From: Halomonas sp. HAL1
GTDB taxonomy: Bacteria; Pseudomonadota; Gammaproteobacteria; Pseudomonadales; Halomonadaceae
Assembly: GCF_030544485.1 (NCBI RefSeq)
Contig: NZ_CP130610.1
Location: forward strand, 2,232,001 to 2,296,000
Length of the DNA stretch: 64,000 nucleotides
Direction: 5' to 3'
The position numbers and the translations under genes are program-made. The notes beneath the pieces were generated by a model. The model had not been told where the DNA came from and searched no databases. It saw only the letters and a program-made list of their open reading frames with translations. Below, in pieces: positions 7,498 to 20,003 of this stretch (position 1 is the stretch's first letter; each line of letters starts with the position of its first letter).

Positions 7498-9904
7498 ACT
7501 GGACGGCGACAGCAGCCGTGCCCGTCTTGAATTACATGATCATATCCAGGGGTCTGGCCCCTTGGCACGCCATACAGTCGATAGCACTGGTCGGCGCCAA
7601 GCAGGTAGTTCAAGCTTTCACGAGAGCGCCCAAAAACACGTTACTGGCAAAGCTGCTTATATTGATGATTTGGTACTGCCTGCCGACGCCCTGCATGTTG
7701 CGCTAGGCCTATCGCCCATTGCCCACGGCACCTTAACGCAGCTTGATCTCAGCAGAGTGAAAGAGGCGCCAGGCGTGGTCGATGTGATTACTTTTCATGA
7801 GGTACCGGGGCACACCGATATCGGCCCTGTCTTTCCTGGCGATCCCATTTTTGTCGATAAAGAGATCAGCTACGCAGGCCAATGCCTCTTTGCCGTTGCA
7901 GCAACTTCACTGCAAGCTGCACGCCGCGCTATTAAGCTGGCCGCTGTCAGTATTGACGCGCAGCCCGCCAGTTTAGACCCGGTGGCAGCGGCCGAGCGCG
8001 AAGAATTTGTGCGCCCTACACATGTACAGACACGTGGTAATTGGCAACAGGCGCTTGATCAAGCGGAACAGTTAATAGAGGGCGAGCTATTCGTCGGTGG
8101 TCAAGAGCACTTCTATTTGGAAGGCCAAGCGTGCGTGGTTCATCCCACCGAAGATGAAGGCGTTATTGTCCATACTTCCAACCAACATCCCAGCGAAACC
8201 CAGAAGCTGGTGGCAGAGGTGCTTGATATTCCTTTTCATGCGGTGACGGTAGAAGTACGCCGAATGGGCGGTGGCTTTGGAGGCAAAGAGACGCAGGCTT
8301 CTCCCTGGGCATGCATCGCTGCCATTATTGCCCGCCGCACGGGTAAAACGGTTCGACTCCGTTTACCTCGCAGCGAAGATATGCGCGCAACAGGCAAACG
8401 TCATCCTTTTCATAACCGCTATCGGTTAGCGATTGACTCTCAGGGTGTGCTTCAAGGTGGCGAGATCACCGTGATCGGTGATTGTGGGTACTCGCCTGAC
8501 CTTTCCGACGCCATCGTTGATCGCGCTATGTTTCATGCCGACAATGCCTACTCGTTAGGCGAAGTGCAGGTCACGGGTCATCGTGCAAAAACGCATACCG
8601 CGTCCAATACAGCTTTTCGGGGCTTCGGTGGCCCTCAGGGAATGATGATTATCGAAGCGGCCATGGACGATATTGCCCGCAAGATTGGTGAAGACCCGCT
8701 GACTATTCGTAAGCGCAATTTCTACCGCGATGGTCGCGAGGTTACCCATTATGGCCAGCAAGTCGATCAGCGGCAACTACTGCATACACTTGTTGAAACA
8801 CTTGAAAACGATAGTGAGTACTGGGCACGCCGCAAAGCAGTGAGCGACTTCAACGCCACTAGCCCTGTTATTAAGAAAGGGCTGGCACTTACTCCGGTTA
8901 AATTTGGCATTTCGTTTACCGCCCAGCATCTTAATCAGGCGGGCGCCCTTCTGCATGTTTACACCGACGGCAGCGTGATGATCAATCACGGCGGTACCGA
9001 GATGGGCCAAGGGCTACATACTAAAATTTGTCAGGTTGTGGCTCGCGAGCTGGGTCTGGATCTGGATAAAGTACGCATTACCGCTACGCGAACCGATAAA
9101 GTGCCCAATACCTCACCTACTGCGGCTTCTAGCGGTGCCGACTTGAATGGTATGGCGGCGCGGGATGCAGCGGGAAAGCTGCGTGAGCGCCTCTTCGACT
9201 TTGCTGCTAAGCATTTCGCTGAGGGGTTGGACCGTGAGGGTATGCGCCTGGAAGATGGCACTCTGGTAGCAGGGTTCGGCGAAAGCGAGCGACGCATCCT
9301 TTGGGGTGAGTTGGTGCAAACGGCCTATCTCAATCGCATATCGCTGTCAGAAAAAGGCTTCTACGCCACCCCACTCATTCACTATGATCGCTCAATCGGT
9401 CAAGGACGCCCCTTTTATTACTACGCTTTTGGCGCAGCGGTGGCTGAAGTGAGCGTGGACACCCTAAGCGGCGAGTATTTAGTAGACCGCGTCGACATTT
9501 TGCACGATGTGGGTGACTCACTAAATCCAGCCATTGATATTGGCCAAGTAGAAGGTGGTTTCATTCAGGGTATGGGTTGGTTAACCAGTGAAGAGCTTAA
9601 ATGGAACGATAAAGGCGCCCTGATCAGTGATGGTCCAGCGACCTATAAAATACCCACCTATAGTGATTTGCCACCTACTTTCAACGTAGCGCTACTGGAG
9701 GGTCACCCCAACTCCATGGCGAGCCTCTATCGCTCCAAAGCGGTCGGCGAACCTCCGTTTATGTTAGGTATTAGCGTGTGGTCGGCGCTACGGGATGCGC
9801 TATCAAGTCTAACCAACTATACAGTCTCCCCCCACTTAGATACGCCTGCTACCCCTGAGCGGGTCATGCTGGCGGCCAACGCCATCAGGGAGAAAGCGCT
9901 TTGA
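7481..9904 (+). CDS. xdhB: Xanthine dehydrogenase large subunit (molybdopterin binding)
   Basis: An 807-residue catalytic subunit that holds the molybdenum cofactor and the purine site. Seen: the N-terminal aldehyde oxidase/xanthine dehydrogenase fold (VTGKAAYIDDLVLP), the Moco-loop signature MGGGFGGKE near residue 265, the substrate-site stretch TAFRGFGGPQG, and the C-terminal SKAVGEPPFMLG segment with the catalytic Glu. Length and order match bacterial XdhB. It overlaps xdhA by 17 nt and xdhC by 4 nt, a tight translationally coupled operon. Moco supply could come from moaCD/moaE at the other end of this window. Confidence 0.96.
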   Translation: MRTLTKLDGDSSRARLELHDHIQGSGPLARHTVDSTGRRQAGSSSFHESAQKHVTGKAAYIDDLVLPADALHVALGLSPIAHGTLTQLDLSRVKEAPGVVDVITFHEVPGHTDIGPVFPGDPIFVDKEISYAGQCLFAVAATSLQAARRAIKLAAVSIDAQPASLDPVAAAEREEFVRPTHVQTRGNWQQALDQAEQLIEGELFVGGQEHFYLEGQACVVHPTEDEGVIVHTSNQHPSETQKLVAEVLDIPFHAVTVEVRRMGGGFGGKETQASPWACIAAIIARRTGKTVRLRLPRSEDMRATGKRHPFHNRYRLAIDSQGVLQGGEITVIGDCGYSPDLSDAIVDRAMFHADNAYSLGEVQVTGHRAKTHTASNTAFRGFGGPQGMMIIEAAMDDIARKIGEDPLTIRKRNFYRDGREVTHYGQQVDQRQLLHTLVETLENDSEYWARRKAVSDFNATSPVIKKGLALTPVKFGISFTAQHLNQAGALLHVYTDGSVMINHGGTEMGQGLHTKICQVVARELGLDLDKVRITATRTDKVPNTSPTAASSGADLNGMAARDAAGKLRERLFDFAAKHFAEGLDREGMRLEDGTLVAGFGESERRILWGELVQTAYLNRISLSEKGFYATPLIHYDRSIGQGRPFYYYAFGAAVAEVSVDTLSGEYLVDRVDILHDVGDSLNPAIDIGQVEGGFIQGMGWLTSEELKWNDKGALISDGPATYKIPTYSDLPPTFNVALLEGHPNSMASLYRSKAVGEPPFMLGISVWSALRDALSSLTNYTVSPHLDTPATPERVMLAANAIREKAL

Positions 9905-10776
9905 GTCCTACTCAAACCTCCAAAACCTGGCACGCGGTGCTGCACCGCTTGCAGCGCGATGGGATACCTCATGTATTAGCCACCCAGGTGACCAGCGCAG
10001 GCTCAACACCCCGCGAGCCTGGCGCACGTATGGTCATCACCGCCGACGCTATCTTCGATACACTGGGGGGCGGTACATTTGAGTGGCAAACCATTGCCGC
10101 AGCACGGGCACGCTTAGATGAACAGCGCTATGGACTCAGCTTAGAAGCTTTCTCTTTGGGTGGTCGAAGCGGACAGTGCTGCGGTGGCTTTGTGAATATA
10201 TTGCTGGAGGCTTTCCCTGGCGCGGAAGCGCACCTGGCGATATTTGGTGCAGGCCATGTGGGCCAGGAAATTGTAAAGCTAAGCGCCCCGCTCCCTTGGC
10301 AGTTGCATTGGTACGACAGCCGCAGCGATGCGTTTTCTGGACAATATCAGCAACAGCCGAGACTGAGGTGCTACCCCCTTCAAGATGCACAGCAAAGTGT
10401 CGCCGCCTTGCCTGCAGATACCCATGCGTTGGTATTAACGCATAACCATGACGAAGACTATGCCCTAATCGCCGCGCTGATCGAGCGCGATGACGTAGCG
10501 TCGATTGGTCTGATTGGCTCTGACAGCAAATGGACAAGCTTTAAAGGACGCCTTAAGCGCGATGGTTACTCTTCCGAACAAATTTTGCGCGTACGAAGCC
10601 CTATCGGACGCATTCACACCACTAAGCTGAGTAATAAAACACCTTACGCCATAGCGCTAACGGTGGTGACTGAACTGCTTTGGCTAACCGACACGCCCTC
10701 TTCTCAAGAAAACCGTGGCCTGGACTCCCAGGCATTGCGAACGCTACTGACCGACTCCCCGACAATCACGAGTTAA
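9901..10776 (+). CDS. xdhC: Molybdenum cofactor insertion chaperone XdhC
   Basis: XdhC-family chaperone, 291 residues, which binds sulfurated Moco and loads it into XdhB. The N-terminal XdhC/CoxI domain shows TQVTSAGSTPREPGARM and the Cys pair in GRSGQCCGG. The C-terminal Rossmann-like domain shows FGAGHVGQE and the IGLIGSDSKW signature. Translation appears to start at TTG in a TTGA overlap with the xdhB stop; the nearest alternatives would cut into the conserved domain. The rare start codon in a stop overlap suggests coupling and a low dose relative to the enzyme. guaD follows after 1 nt. Confidence 0.93.
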   Translation: MSPTQTSKTWHAVLHRLQRDGIPHVLATQVTSAGSTPREPGARMVITADAIFDTLGGGTFEWQTIAAARARLDEQRYGLSLEAFSLGGRSGQCCGGFVNILLEAFPGAEAHLAIFGAGHVGQEIVKLSAPLPWQLHWYDSRSDAFSGQYQQQPRLRCYPLQDAQQSVAALPADTHALVLTHNHDEDYALIAALIERDDVASIGLIGSDSKWTSFKGRLKRDGYSSEQILRVRSPIGRIHTTKLSNKTPYAIALTVVTELLWLTDTPSSQENRGLDSQALRTLLTDSPTITS

Positions 10777-10777
10777 T

Positions 10778-12097
10778 ATGAATTCTTCTACCAATACGTT
10801 TATTCGTGCCGAATTGATTAGTTTTGCCCGCAACCCTGGCGATGGCGATACGCCCGAACCGGGCAGTTTAGAGCATTACGGCGACGGATTGCTTTGGTTG
10901 AAAGGCCAGCATATTCATGCCGTCGGCCATTTCGCCGAACTCGCACCTTTACTACCCAAAGGTACTGATGTTCTCGATTATCGCGACAAACTGATTATGC
11001 CCGGGTTTATCGATACCCATGTGCACTATGTCCAATTGGATATCATGGCATCTTATGGGCGCCAACTGCTGGACTGGCTAAACGACTACACTTTTCCTGA
11101 AGAGTGTCGCTTTGCTAACCACGCCCATGCAGAAGCGCTCTCTAACGCTTTTTTGGATGAAATGCTACGCGCAGGGACTACAACGGCTCAGGTATTTGGC
11201 TCTAGCCACCCTGGCTCCGTGGATGCCTTTTTCACTGCCTGTCAAAAGCGTCAGTTGCGTATGCTGGTGGGCAAGGTATTGATGGATCGTAACGCACCCG
11301 AGGCGCTAATGGACGGTGCTTCGGGCATTGCCGATAGCGAGCGACTGATTGAAGATTGGCACGGCAAGCAGCGGCTCGGCTACAGCGTCACCCCGCGCTT
11401 TGCCCCTACGTCGACCAAAATACAGATGGATGCAGCAGGCGCCCTTCTACGTAATGACCCAAGTCTCTGGTTACAGACCCATTTGGCTGAAAACAGCGGT
11501 GAACTAGACTGGGTAGCCGAACTCTTTCCCGGTAGTCGCGACTATTTGGCCGTTTATGAGGAAGCGGGCTTAGTTGGCCCCCGCAGCACCTTTGCCCACG
11601 GTATTCACCTAGATAACGGCATGCGTAAGCGTTTGGCGGATCGAGGCGCCAATATCGCTTTTTGTCCTAGTTCAAACCTTTTCCTTGGCAGCGGTCTTTT
11701 TGACCGAGAAGCCGCTAAAGAGACTGGGATGGCATTTACCTATGCTAGCGATATCGGCGCAGGCACCGATCTGTCGGGCTTTGGCACGTTAAAGGCGGCC
11801 TATCAAGTGGGTCAATTGGGTGGCCAACCGCTGACCGCTTGGCAAGGCTTTTATGGCTTAACCATGGGCAATGCCAAAGCCCTCTCGCTAGATAGCCATA
11901 TCGGTCAGTTGGCTCCCACGCTGGAAGCTGATTTTGTTGTGATCGATACTCAAGCGACGTCGTTACTTTCTCGTCGCATCAGCCACTGCACCACGTTAGG
12001 TGAACGGCTATTTGCGTTAATGATGCTGGCTGACGACCGCGCGATTTATGAAACCTGGGCGGGTGGAATTTGCCAACACCGCCGGGATGTGTGGTGA
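10778..12097 (+). CDS. guaD: Guanine deaminase
   Basis: A 439-residue amidohydrolase that converts guanine to xanthine, the substrate of the enzyme encoded just upstream. Seen: the metal motif PGFIDTHVHYVQ (H81, H83), the TTAQVFGSSHPGSVDAF segment typical of GuaD, a further metal ligand in LQTHLAENS, FAHGIHLD, and ASDIGAGTDLSGF near the C-terminus. Length fits the family. The ATG comes 1 nt after the xdhC stop, so it is the last gene of xdhABC-guaD. A strong hairpin terminator follows about 65 bp later. Confidence 0.95.
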   Translation: MNSSTNTFIRAELISFARNPGDGDTPEPGSLEHYGDGLLWLKGQHIHAVGHFAELAPLLPKGTDVLDYRDKLIMPGFIDTHVHYVQLDIMASYGRQLLDWLNDYTFPEECRFANHAHAEALSNAFLDEMLRAGTTTAQVFGSSHPGSVDAFFTACQKRQLRMLVGKVLMDRNAPEALMDGASGIADSERLIEDWHGKQRLGYSVTPRFAPTSTKIQMDAAGALLRNDPSLWLQTHLAENSGELDWVAELFPGSRDYLAVYEEAGLVGPRSTFAHGIHLDNGMRKRLADRGANIAFCPSSNLFLGSGLFDREAAKETGMAFTYASDIGAGTDLSGFGTLKAAYQVGQLGGQPLTAWQGFYGLTMGNAKALSLDSHIGQLAPTLEADFVVIDTQATSLLSRRISHCTTLGERLFALMMLADDRAIYETWAGGICQHRRDVW

Positions 12098-12161
12098 ATA
12101 GTGAGAATGTGGTTTTTCTACTCACGATTCACCACTTACGCTTCACTAAATTTCACGCAAA

Positions 12162-12195
12162 AAAATCCCCCAAGGCGCAAGCCCTGGGGGATTTT
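12162..12195. terminator. Bidirectional terminator for guaD and the rRNA operon
   Basis: An 11-bp perfect stem AAAATCCCCCA / TGGGGGATTTT, one mismatch, then GGC-GCAA-GCC with a GNRA tetraloop. On the minus strand the stem runs into a T-tract of seven, right after the 5S gene. On the plus strand it ends in TTTT after guaD. It serves two converging units. Confidence 0.9.
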
Positions 12196-12203
12196 GGTAT
12201 AGG

Positions 12204-12321
12204 TGCCTGACGATGACCTACTCTCGCATGGGGAGACCCCACACTACCATCGGCGCTAAGCGGTTTCACTGCTGAGTTCGGCAAGGGATCAGGTGGTTCA
12301 CGCGTGCTATGGTCGTCAGGC
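12204..12321 (-). rRNA. rrf: 5S ribosomal RNA
   Basis: On the minus strand the sequence begins GCCTGACGACCATAGCACG and contains the conserved GAACCACCTGATCC and GTGGGGTCTCCCCATG parts, and the two ends pair (GCCTGACGA with TCGTCAGGC). Length is about 118 nt. Ends are estimated from this terminal pairing and may be off by a few bases. It is the last gene of the rRNA operon, 149 nt after the 23S gene. Confidence 0.93.
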
Positions 12322-12454
12322 GTAACGGGTAATGTACATCATGCTGACTATTGCTAAATTGTGATCGTCTCATCGCCTGCCGCCCGGGCTGTTGCCTGGG
12401 CCACACGCTGCGTATCCGGTTTTTTTAATGTTACGTCATCATCGCGACCAGACC

Positions 12455-15385
<2,931 letters not shown>

Positions 15386-15477
15386 GCAATGATCACGTTT
15401 CATTTTGCCGGATACGCTGACGCGTATCACAATTTAAGACCACTTCTTGCGAAGTGTTCTTGTCAGCATGATATACA

Positions 15478-15490
15478 TTGTTAAAGAGCA
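15478..15490 (-). promoter_or_regulatory. Spacer boxA antitermination site
   Basis: On the minus strand TGCTCTTTAACAA closely matches the rRNA boxA element bound by NusB-NusE. It sits between tRNA-Ala and the 23S gene, where the second boxA of gammaproteobacterial rRNA operons usually lies. A second copy lies in the leader before the 16S gene. Confidence 0.8.
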
Positions 15491-15615
15491 GCTGTTCAAT
15501 GAACAGTGATAAAGCGGCGGGCGATAACTAAAACAACCGTTACAGCACAGCGACTTATCAGTGGTCACGAAACATTCACAAACGGTACTTAAGGTAAAAC
15601 AGCGTAGCAACGTAA

Positions 15616-15691
15616 TGGTGGAGCCAAGCGGGATCGAACCGCTGACCTCCTGCGTGCAAGGCAGGCGCTCTCCCAGCTGAGCTATGGCCCC
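15616..15691 (-). tRNA. tRNA-Ala (TGC)
   Basis: A 76-nt cloverleaf with encoded CCA: acceptor GGGGCCA / TGGCTCC (one G-T pair), D arm AGCTCAGCTGGGAGAGC, anticodon stem CCTGC / GCAGG around CTTGCAC (anticodon TGC, complement at 15656-15658), and T arm with GGTTCGATCC. It lies in the 16S-23S spacer next to tRNA-Ile, the standard arrangement. Confidence 0.97.
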
Positions 15692-15707
15692 AATACAACA
15701 TTCACGC

Positions 15708-15788
15708 AAATTTCTGTAAAACAAGGCAAAATGCGACGACGTATAGCTTGCTATACGAGGAGCGTTTTAACGCAGTATTACAGGAATT

Positions 15789-15789
<1 letters not shown>
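15708..15789. repeat. 82-bp imperfect palindrome in the rRNA spacer
   Basis: Symmetric about 15748.5. The outer arms AAATTTCTGTAA and TTACAGGAATTT pair with one mismatch. The core CGTATAGC-TT-GCTATACG is perfect. The parts between pair only loosely (AAAATG with CGTTTT). It fills nearly all the DNA between the two tRNA genes and touches the tRNA-Ile 3' end. It could be intrinsic spacer structure or an inserted palindromic repeat. Confidence 0.55.
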
Positions 15790-15865
<76 letters not shown>

Positions 15866-15977
15866 GGCTATTTAACCATTACGCTTAAAAAGCACGTAAC
15901 AGCTAAACTAACTACCGTTTGCTCTATCTTTGATCAGGTAATTCATTGTGGACGCTTACTAACTGTGACGCATCGTT

Positions 15978-17511
<1,534 letters not shown>

Positions 17512-17690
17512 CAATCATTGTGATCCTTACTCGCTTACCTCAGGACTAGCCGAAGGCAGCAAAAGCGGATCAAACTTGGCTCAAGGTTCAAACGAATTCA
17601 TTCAAACTTACGTTTTCATGACCGCTTGCCTTGATATTTGGTGATTTGTCACCAACGTCAGCAAGCGCCCACATGAATTACCTGATCAAA

Positions 17691-17703
17691 TTGTTAAAGA
17701 GCT
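17691..17703 (-). promoter_or_regulatory. Leader boxA antitermination site
   Basis: On the minus strand AGCTCTTTAACAA lies in the rRNA leader, about 36 nt after the -10 box and 180 nt before the 16S gene. It matches the spacer boxA in 12 of 13 positions. Confidence 0.8.
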
Positions 17704-17738
17704 GGTCATCAAGGCCGTGCCCCGTTGACGTGTGGCGT

Positions 17739-17766
17739 ATACTACCCGAATCTCCGGCAAGGTCAA
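17739..17766 (-). promoter_or_regulatory. rRNA operon promoter
   Basis: On the minus strand: -35 TTGACC (17761-17766), 16-bp spacer, -10 TAGTAT (17739-17744), then a GC-rich discriminator ACGCCACAC. The short spacer and GC-rich discriminator are typical of stringently controlled rRNA promoters. The boxA leader follows. Upstream (17767-17790) is AT-rich and could act as an UP element. Confidence 0.75.
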
Positions 17767-17933
17767 CAGTGAAGTCCATATTTATTAGTAAAATATCACT
17801 ACCAATCAACGCCCACCCACCAAAAGCTGCCCAGACGCAAACATTGACCCAAGACAAAACAACATTTCCTCCCTTACGTAAGCTTAAGAATAAGCGGACT
17901 CAAACCGCCGTTCGTAAAAGCAAGGGAGAAATA

Positions 17934-18923
17934 ATGATGACTATAAAAGCTATCGTCATACCTGTTCTGATAGCGGGTGCTGTTCTTACAACCAATATGG
18001 CAAGCGCAGAGGACGGACTGGAAAACTATCGTAACCGCTTCGAAGCGCTGCCTCACTTACCGCCTATTCCTGCAGATAACTCACTTACAGAAGAGAAGAT
18101 TGAGCTGGGTAATATGCTATTTTTTGAACCGCGTATATCTTCTAGCGGCGTTATCAGCTGCGCCACTTGCCATAATCCGGCGCTTGGCTGGGCTGACCGC
18201 ATACCACGAGCGGTGGGTCATGACGGGCAAATCGGGGAGCGCAACACCCCTACCGTGCTCAACAGTGGCTTTTTGGGATCCCAGTTCTGGGATGGCCGAG
18301 CTGCTGATTTAGAAGCCCAAGCGTTAGGGCCAATTGAAGCACCAGTAGAAATGGCCATGGATTTAGAAATGGCGCTAGATCGGTTAGTAGGGTTTGAGCT
18401 TTATCAGGAAAAATTCGGCGAAGCGTATCCTAACCAAGAAGACCCCATTACCGATGACAACCTAGCGCATGCACTGGCCGCGTTCCAACGCACACTCAAC
18501 ACACCCAACTCACCTTTTGATCGTTACCTACACGGCGATCAAGAAGCAATTAGCGAACAAGCTAAAGATGGCATGGTGGCCTTTGTTGATAATGGCTGTA
18601 TCGCTTGTCATCGTGGTTCAAACTTTACCGACAGCCAATTCCATGCGATTCAAGTGCCGGGGTCAACCGACCTAGGTCGTTATGTTGTCACAGAAGAAGA
18701 GAGCGATAAGTACCGTTTCAGAACTCCCACGCTCCGCAATGTGGCGGTGACCTATCCTTATATGAATAACGGCGCCACCGAAACACTAGAAGAAGCCGTT
18801 GCCATAATGGGACAAGAGATGCTGGGGCGGGAGTTTGATAATGACACTATTGGTGACATAACAGCTTTTTTGAACACATTAACCGGCGAAATGCCCGAAT
18901 TTGAAGTGCCCGCACTACCTTAA
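17934..18923 (+). CDS. Di-haem cytochrome c peroxidase
   Basis: A periplasmic peroxidase of the bacterial CcpA/MauG family, 329 residues, which reduces H2O2 with electrons from cytochrome c. Seen: a signal peptide ending in ASA at about 25, the first haem site CATCH at 76-80, the second CIACH at 222-226, FWDGRA, and TPTLRNVAVTYPYMNNG in the C-terminal domain. I chose the ATG at 17934 (followed at once by a second ATG) because GGGAG lies five bases before it and the signal peptide begins there. It stands alone, divergent from the rRNA operon and convergent with the adenine deaminase gene. Confidence 0.93.
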   Translation: MMTIKAIVIPVLIAGAVLTTNMASAEDGLENYRNRFEALPHLPPIPADNSLTEEKIELGNMLFFEPRISSSGVISCATCHNPALGWADRIPRAVGHDGQIGERNTPTVLNSGFLGSQFWDGRAADLEAQALGPIEAPVEMAMDLEMALDRLVGFELYQEKFGEAYPNQEDPITDDNLAHALAAFQRTLNTPNSPFDRYLHGDQEAISEQAKDGMVAFVDNGCIACHRGSNFTDSQFHAIQVPGSTDLGRYVVTEEESDKYRFRTPTLRNVAVTYPYMNNGATETLEEAVAIMGQEMLGREFDNDTIGDITAFLNTLTGEMPEFEVPALP

Positions 18924-18948
18924 TTAACTTACTGACTTAAACAAAGCA

Positions 18949-18975
18949 GCCGCCTGGTCAGTATCACCAGGCGGC
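18949..18975. terminator. Hairpin terminator between peroxidase and deaminase genes
   Basis: A perfect 10-bp stem GCCGCCTGGT / ACCAGGCGGC with a 7-nt loop. It sits 25 bp after the peroxidase stop and 6 bp from the stop of the converging gene. The minus-strand side continues TGCTTTGTTT, a weak T-tract, so it best serves the deaminase but can serve both. Confidence 0.75.
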
Positions 18976-18981
18976 AATGTG

Positions 18982-19974
18982 CTATACCTCAGCCAAACGG
19001 GCCAGCAGCTCTGCCCGACGCTCCTGAGTAGTAAAGGCTTCTTCGATAGCATTACGCGTTAACTGACGAAATACTGTCTCGCCCCAGCCAAATGCTTCAG
19101 CGCAAGCGATGTGATTAGTCAGCATGCCGCCACCAAAGTAAGCGGGATCATCTGAGCTAATCGTGACCTTGAGCCCTTCAGCCAACAGCTTAGGAAGCGG
19201 GTGATCACGCAGATCTTCCACCACCTTTAAACTCACGTTAGAAAGTGGGCAGACCGTTAATACAGTTTGCTCGCTGCGCAAACGTTCAACTACCTCATCA
19301 CTTTCCAAACAGCGCACGCCATGATCAATACGTTGAACATCAAGTAGATCCAGGGCTTCTTGAATATATTCTGCAGGGCCTTCCTCTCCTGCATGGGCCA
19401 CTCGAACAAGACCAAGCTGCTTGGCACGCTCGAACACTTCGACAAACTCAGCAGGCGGATTATTTTGCTCAGCGCTATCTAAACCGACGGCATCCAGCAT
19501 TTTCCAATAGGGAGCGGCCTGCTCAAGCACATGCAATGCCTCATCTGCAGGACGATCACGTAGAAAAGCCATAATCATGCCGATAGAGAGATCGAGTGTC
19601 TCCTCGGCTTCCTGCTTGGCTTTTAATAATCCAGCCATGACTACTTCGAGAGGAACGCCACGCTGCAGATGTGCTTGGGGGTCAAAATGCATGTCGATAT
19701 GCACTACGCCCTCTCCCCGCGCACGCTTGAAATAGTCCATCGCCAAGTCGTAAAAATCCTCTTCATTACGAAGCACATTCATGCCTTGGAAATAGAGATT
19801 CAGGAAACCTTGCAGGTCGCTGAAATGGTAAGCATCTTTGGCTTCTTGCACCGAGGCATAGGGTAAATCAATGTCATTACGCTTCGCCAAGGCAAACATT
19901 AATTCTGGTTCCAGAGAGCCTTCGATATGCAAATGCAGCTCTACTTTAGGAAGGTTGCGTAAGAAATCGTGCAT
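18982..19974 (-). CDS. Adenine deaminase (adenosine deaminase superfamily)
   Basis: A 330-residue metal-dependent deaminase. Seen: the metal motif VELHLHIEGS (H14, H16), HIDMHFDPQ, VAHAGEEG with the catalytic Glu region, RIDHGVRC, and SSDDPAYFGG with the catalytic Asp pair. The LPKVELHLHIEGSLEPE opening and the YFGGGMLTNHI end match the bacterial group, including the Pseudomonas enzyme, shown to act on adenine rather than adenosine. Its product hypoxanthine is a substrate of XdhAB. A true adenosine deaminase cannot be fully excluded. Single gene, 29 nt downstream of cydC on the same strand. Confidence 0.88.
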   Translation of the reverse strand: MHDFLRNLPKVELHLHIEGSLEPELMFALAKRNDIDLPYASVQEAKDAYHFSDLQGFLNLYFQGMNVLRNEEDFYDLAMDYFKRARGEGVVHIDMHFDPQAHLQRGVPLEVVMAGLLKAKQEAEETLDLSIGMIMAFLRDRPADEALHVLEQAAPYWKMLDAVGLDSAEQNNPPAEFVEVFERAKQLGLVRVAHAGEEGPAEYIQEALDLLDVQRIDHGVRCLESDEVVERLRSEQTVLTVCPLSNVSLKVVEDLRDHPLPKLLAEGLKVTISSDDPAYFGGGMLTNHIACAEAFGWGETVFRQLTRNAIEEAFTTQERRAELLARLAEV

Positions 19975-20003
19975 GGAGGGCTCCGTGCTGTCGTATTAAC
20001 TAA

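Larger units (their letters stand above)
17512..17933. other. Intergenic: rRNA promoter and leader, and cytochrome c peroxidase upstream region
   Basis: This 422-bp stretch separates the 16S gene from the divergent cytochrome c peroxidase gene. The left part is the rRNA leader with boxA; the middle holds the rRNA promoter at 17739-17766. The right part, about 165 bp, is AT-richer upstream DNA of the peroxidase gene, with a possible TTGACC at 17844-17849 but no convincing -10. A reading frame that enters from 17631 is not a gene extension. Confidence 0.8.

Noticed and set aside
17631..17933. Upstream extension of the cytochrome c peroxidase frame by about 100 codons
   Set aside because: It runs through the rRNA promoter and leader. 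The ATG at 17934 has a ribosome site and begins a proper signal peptide.
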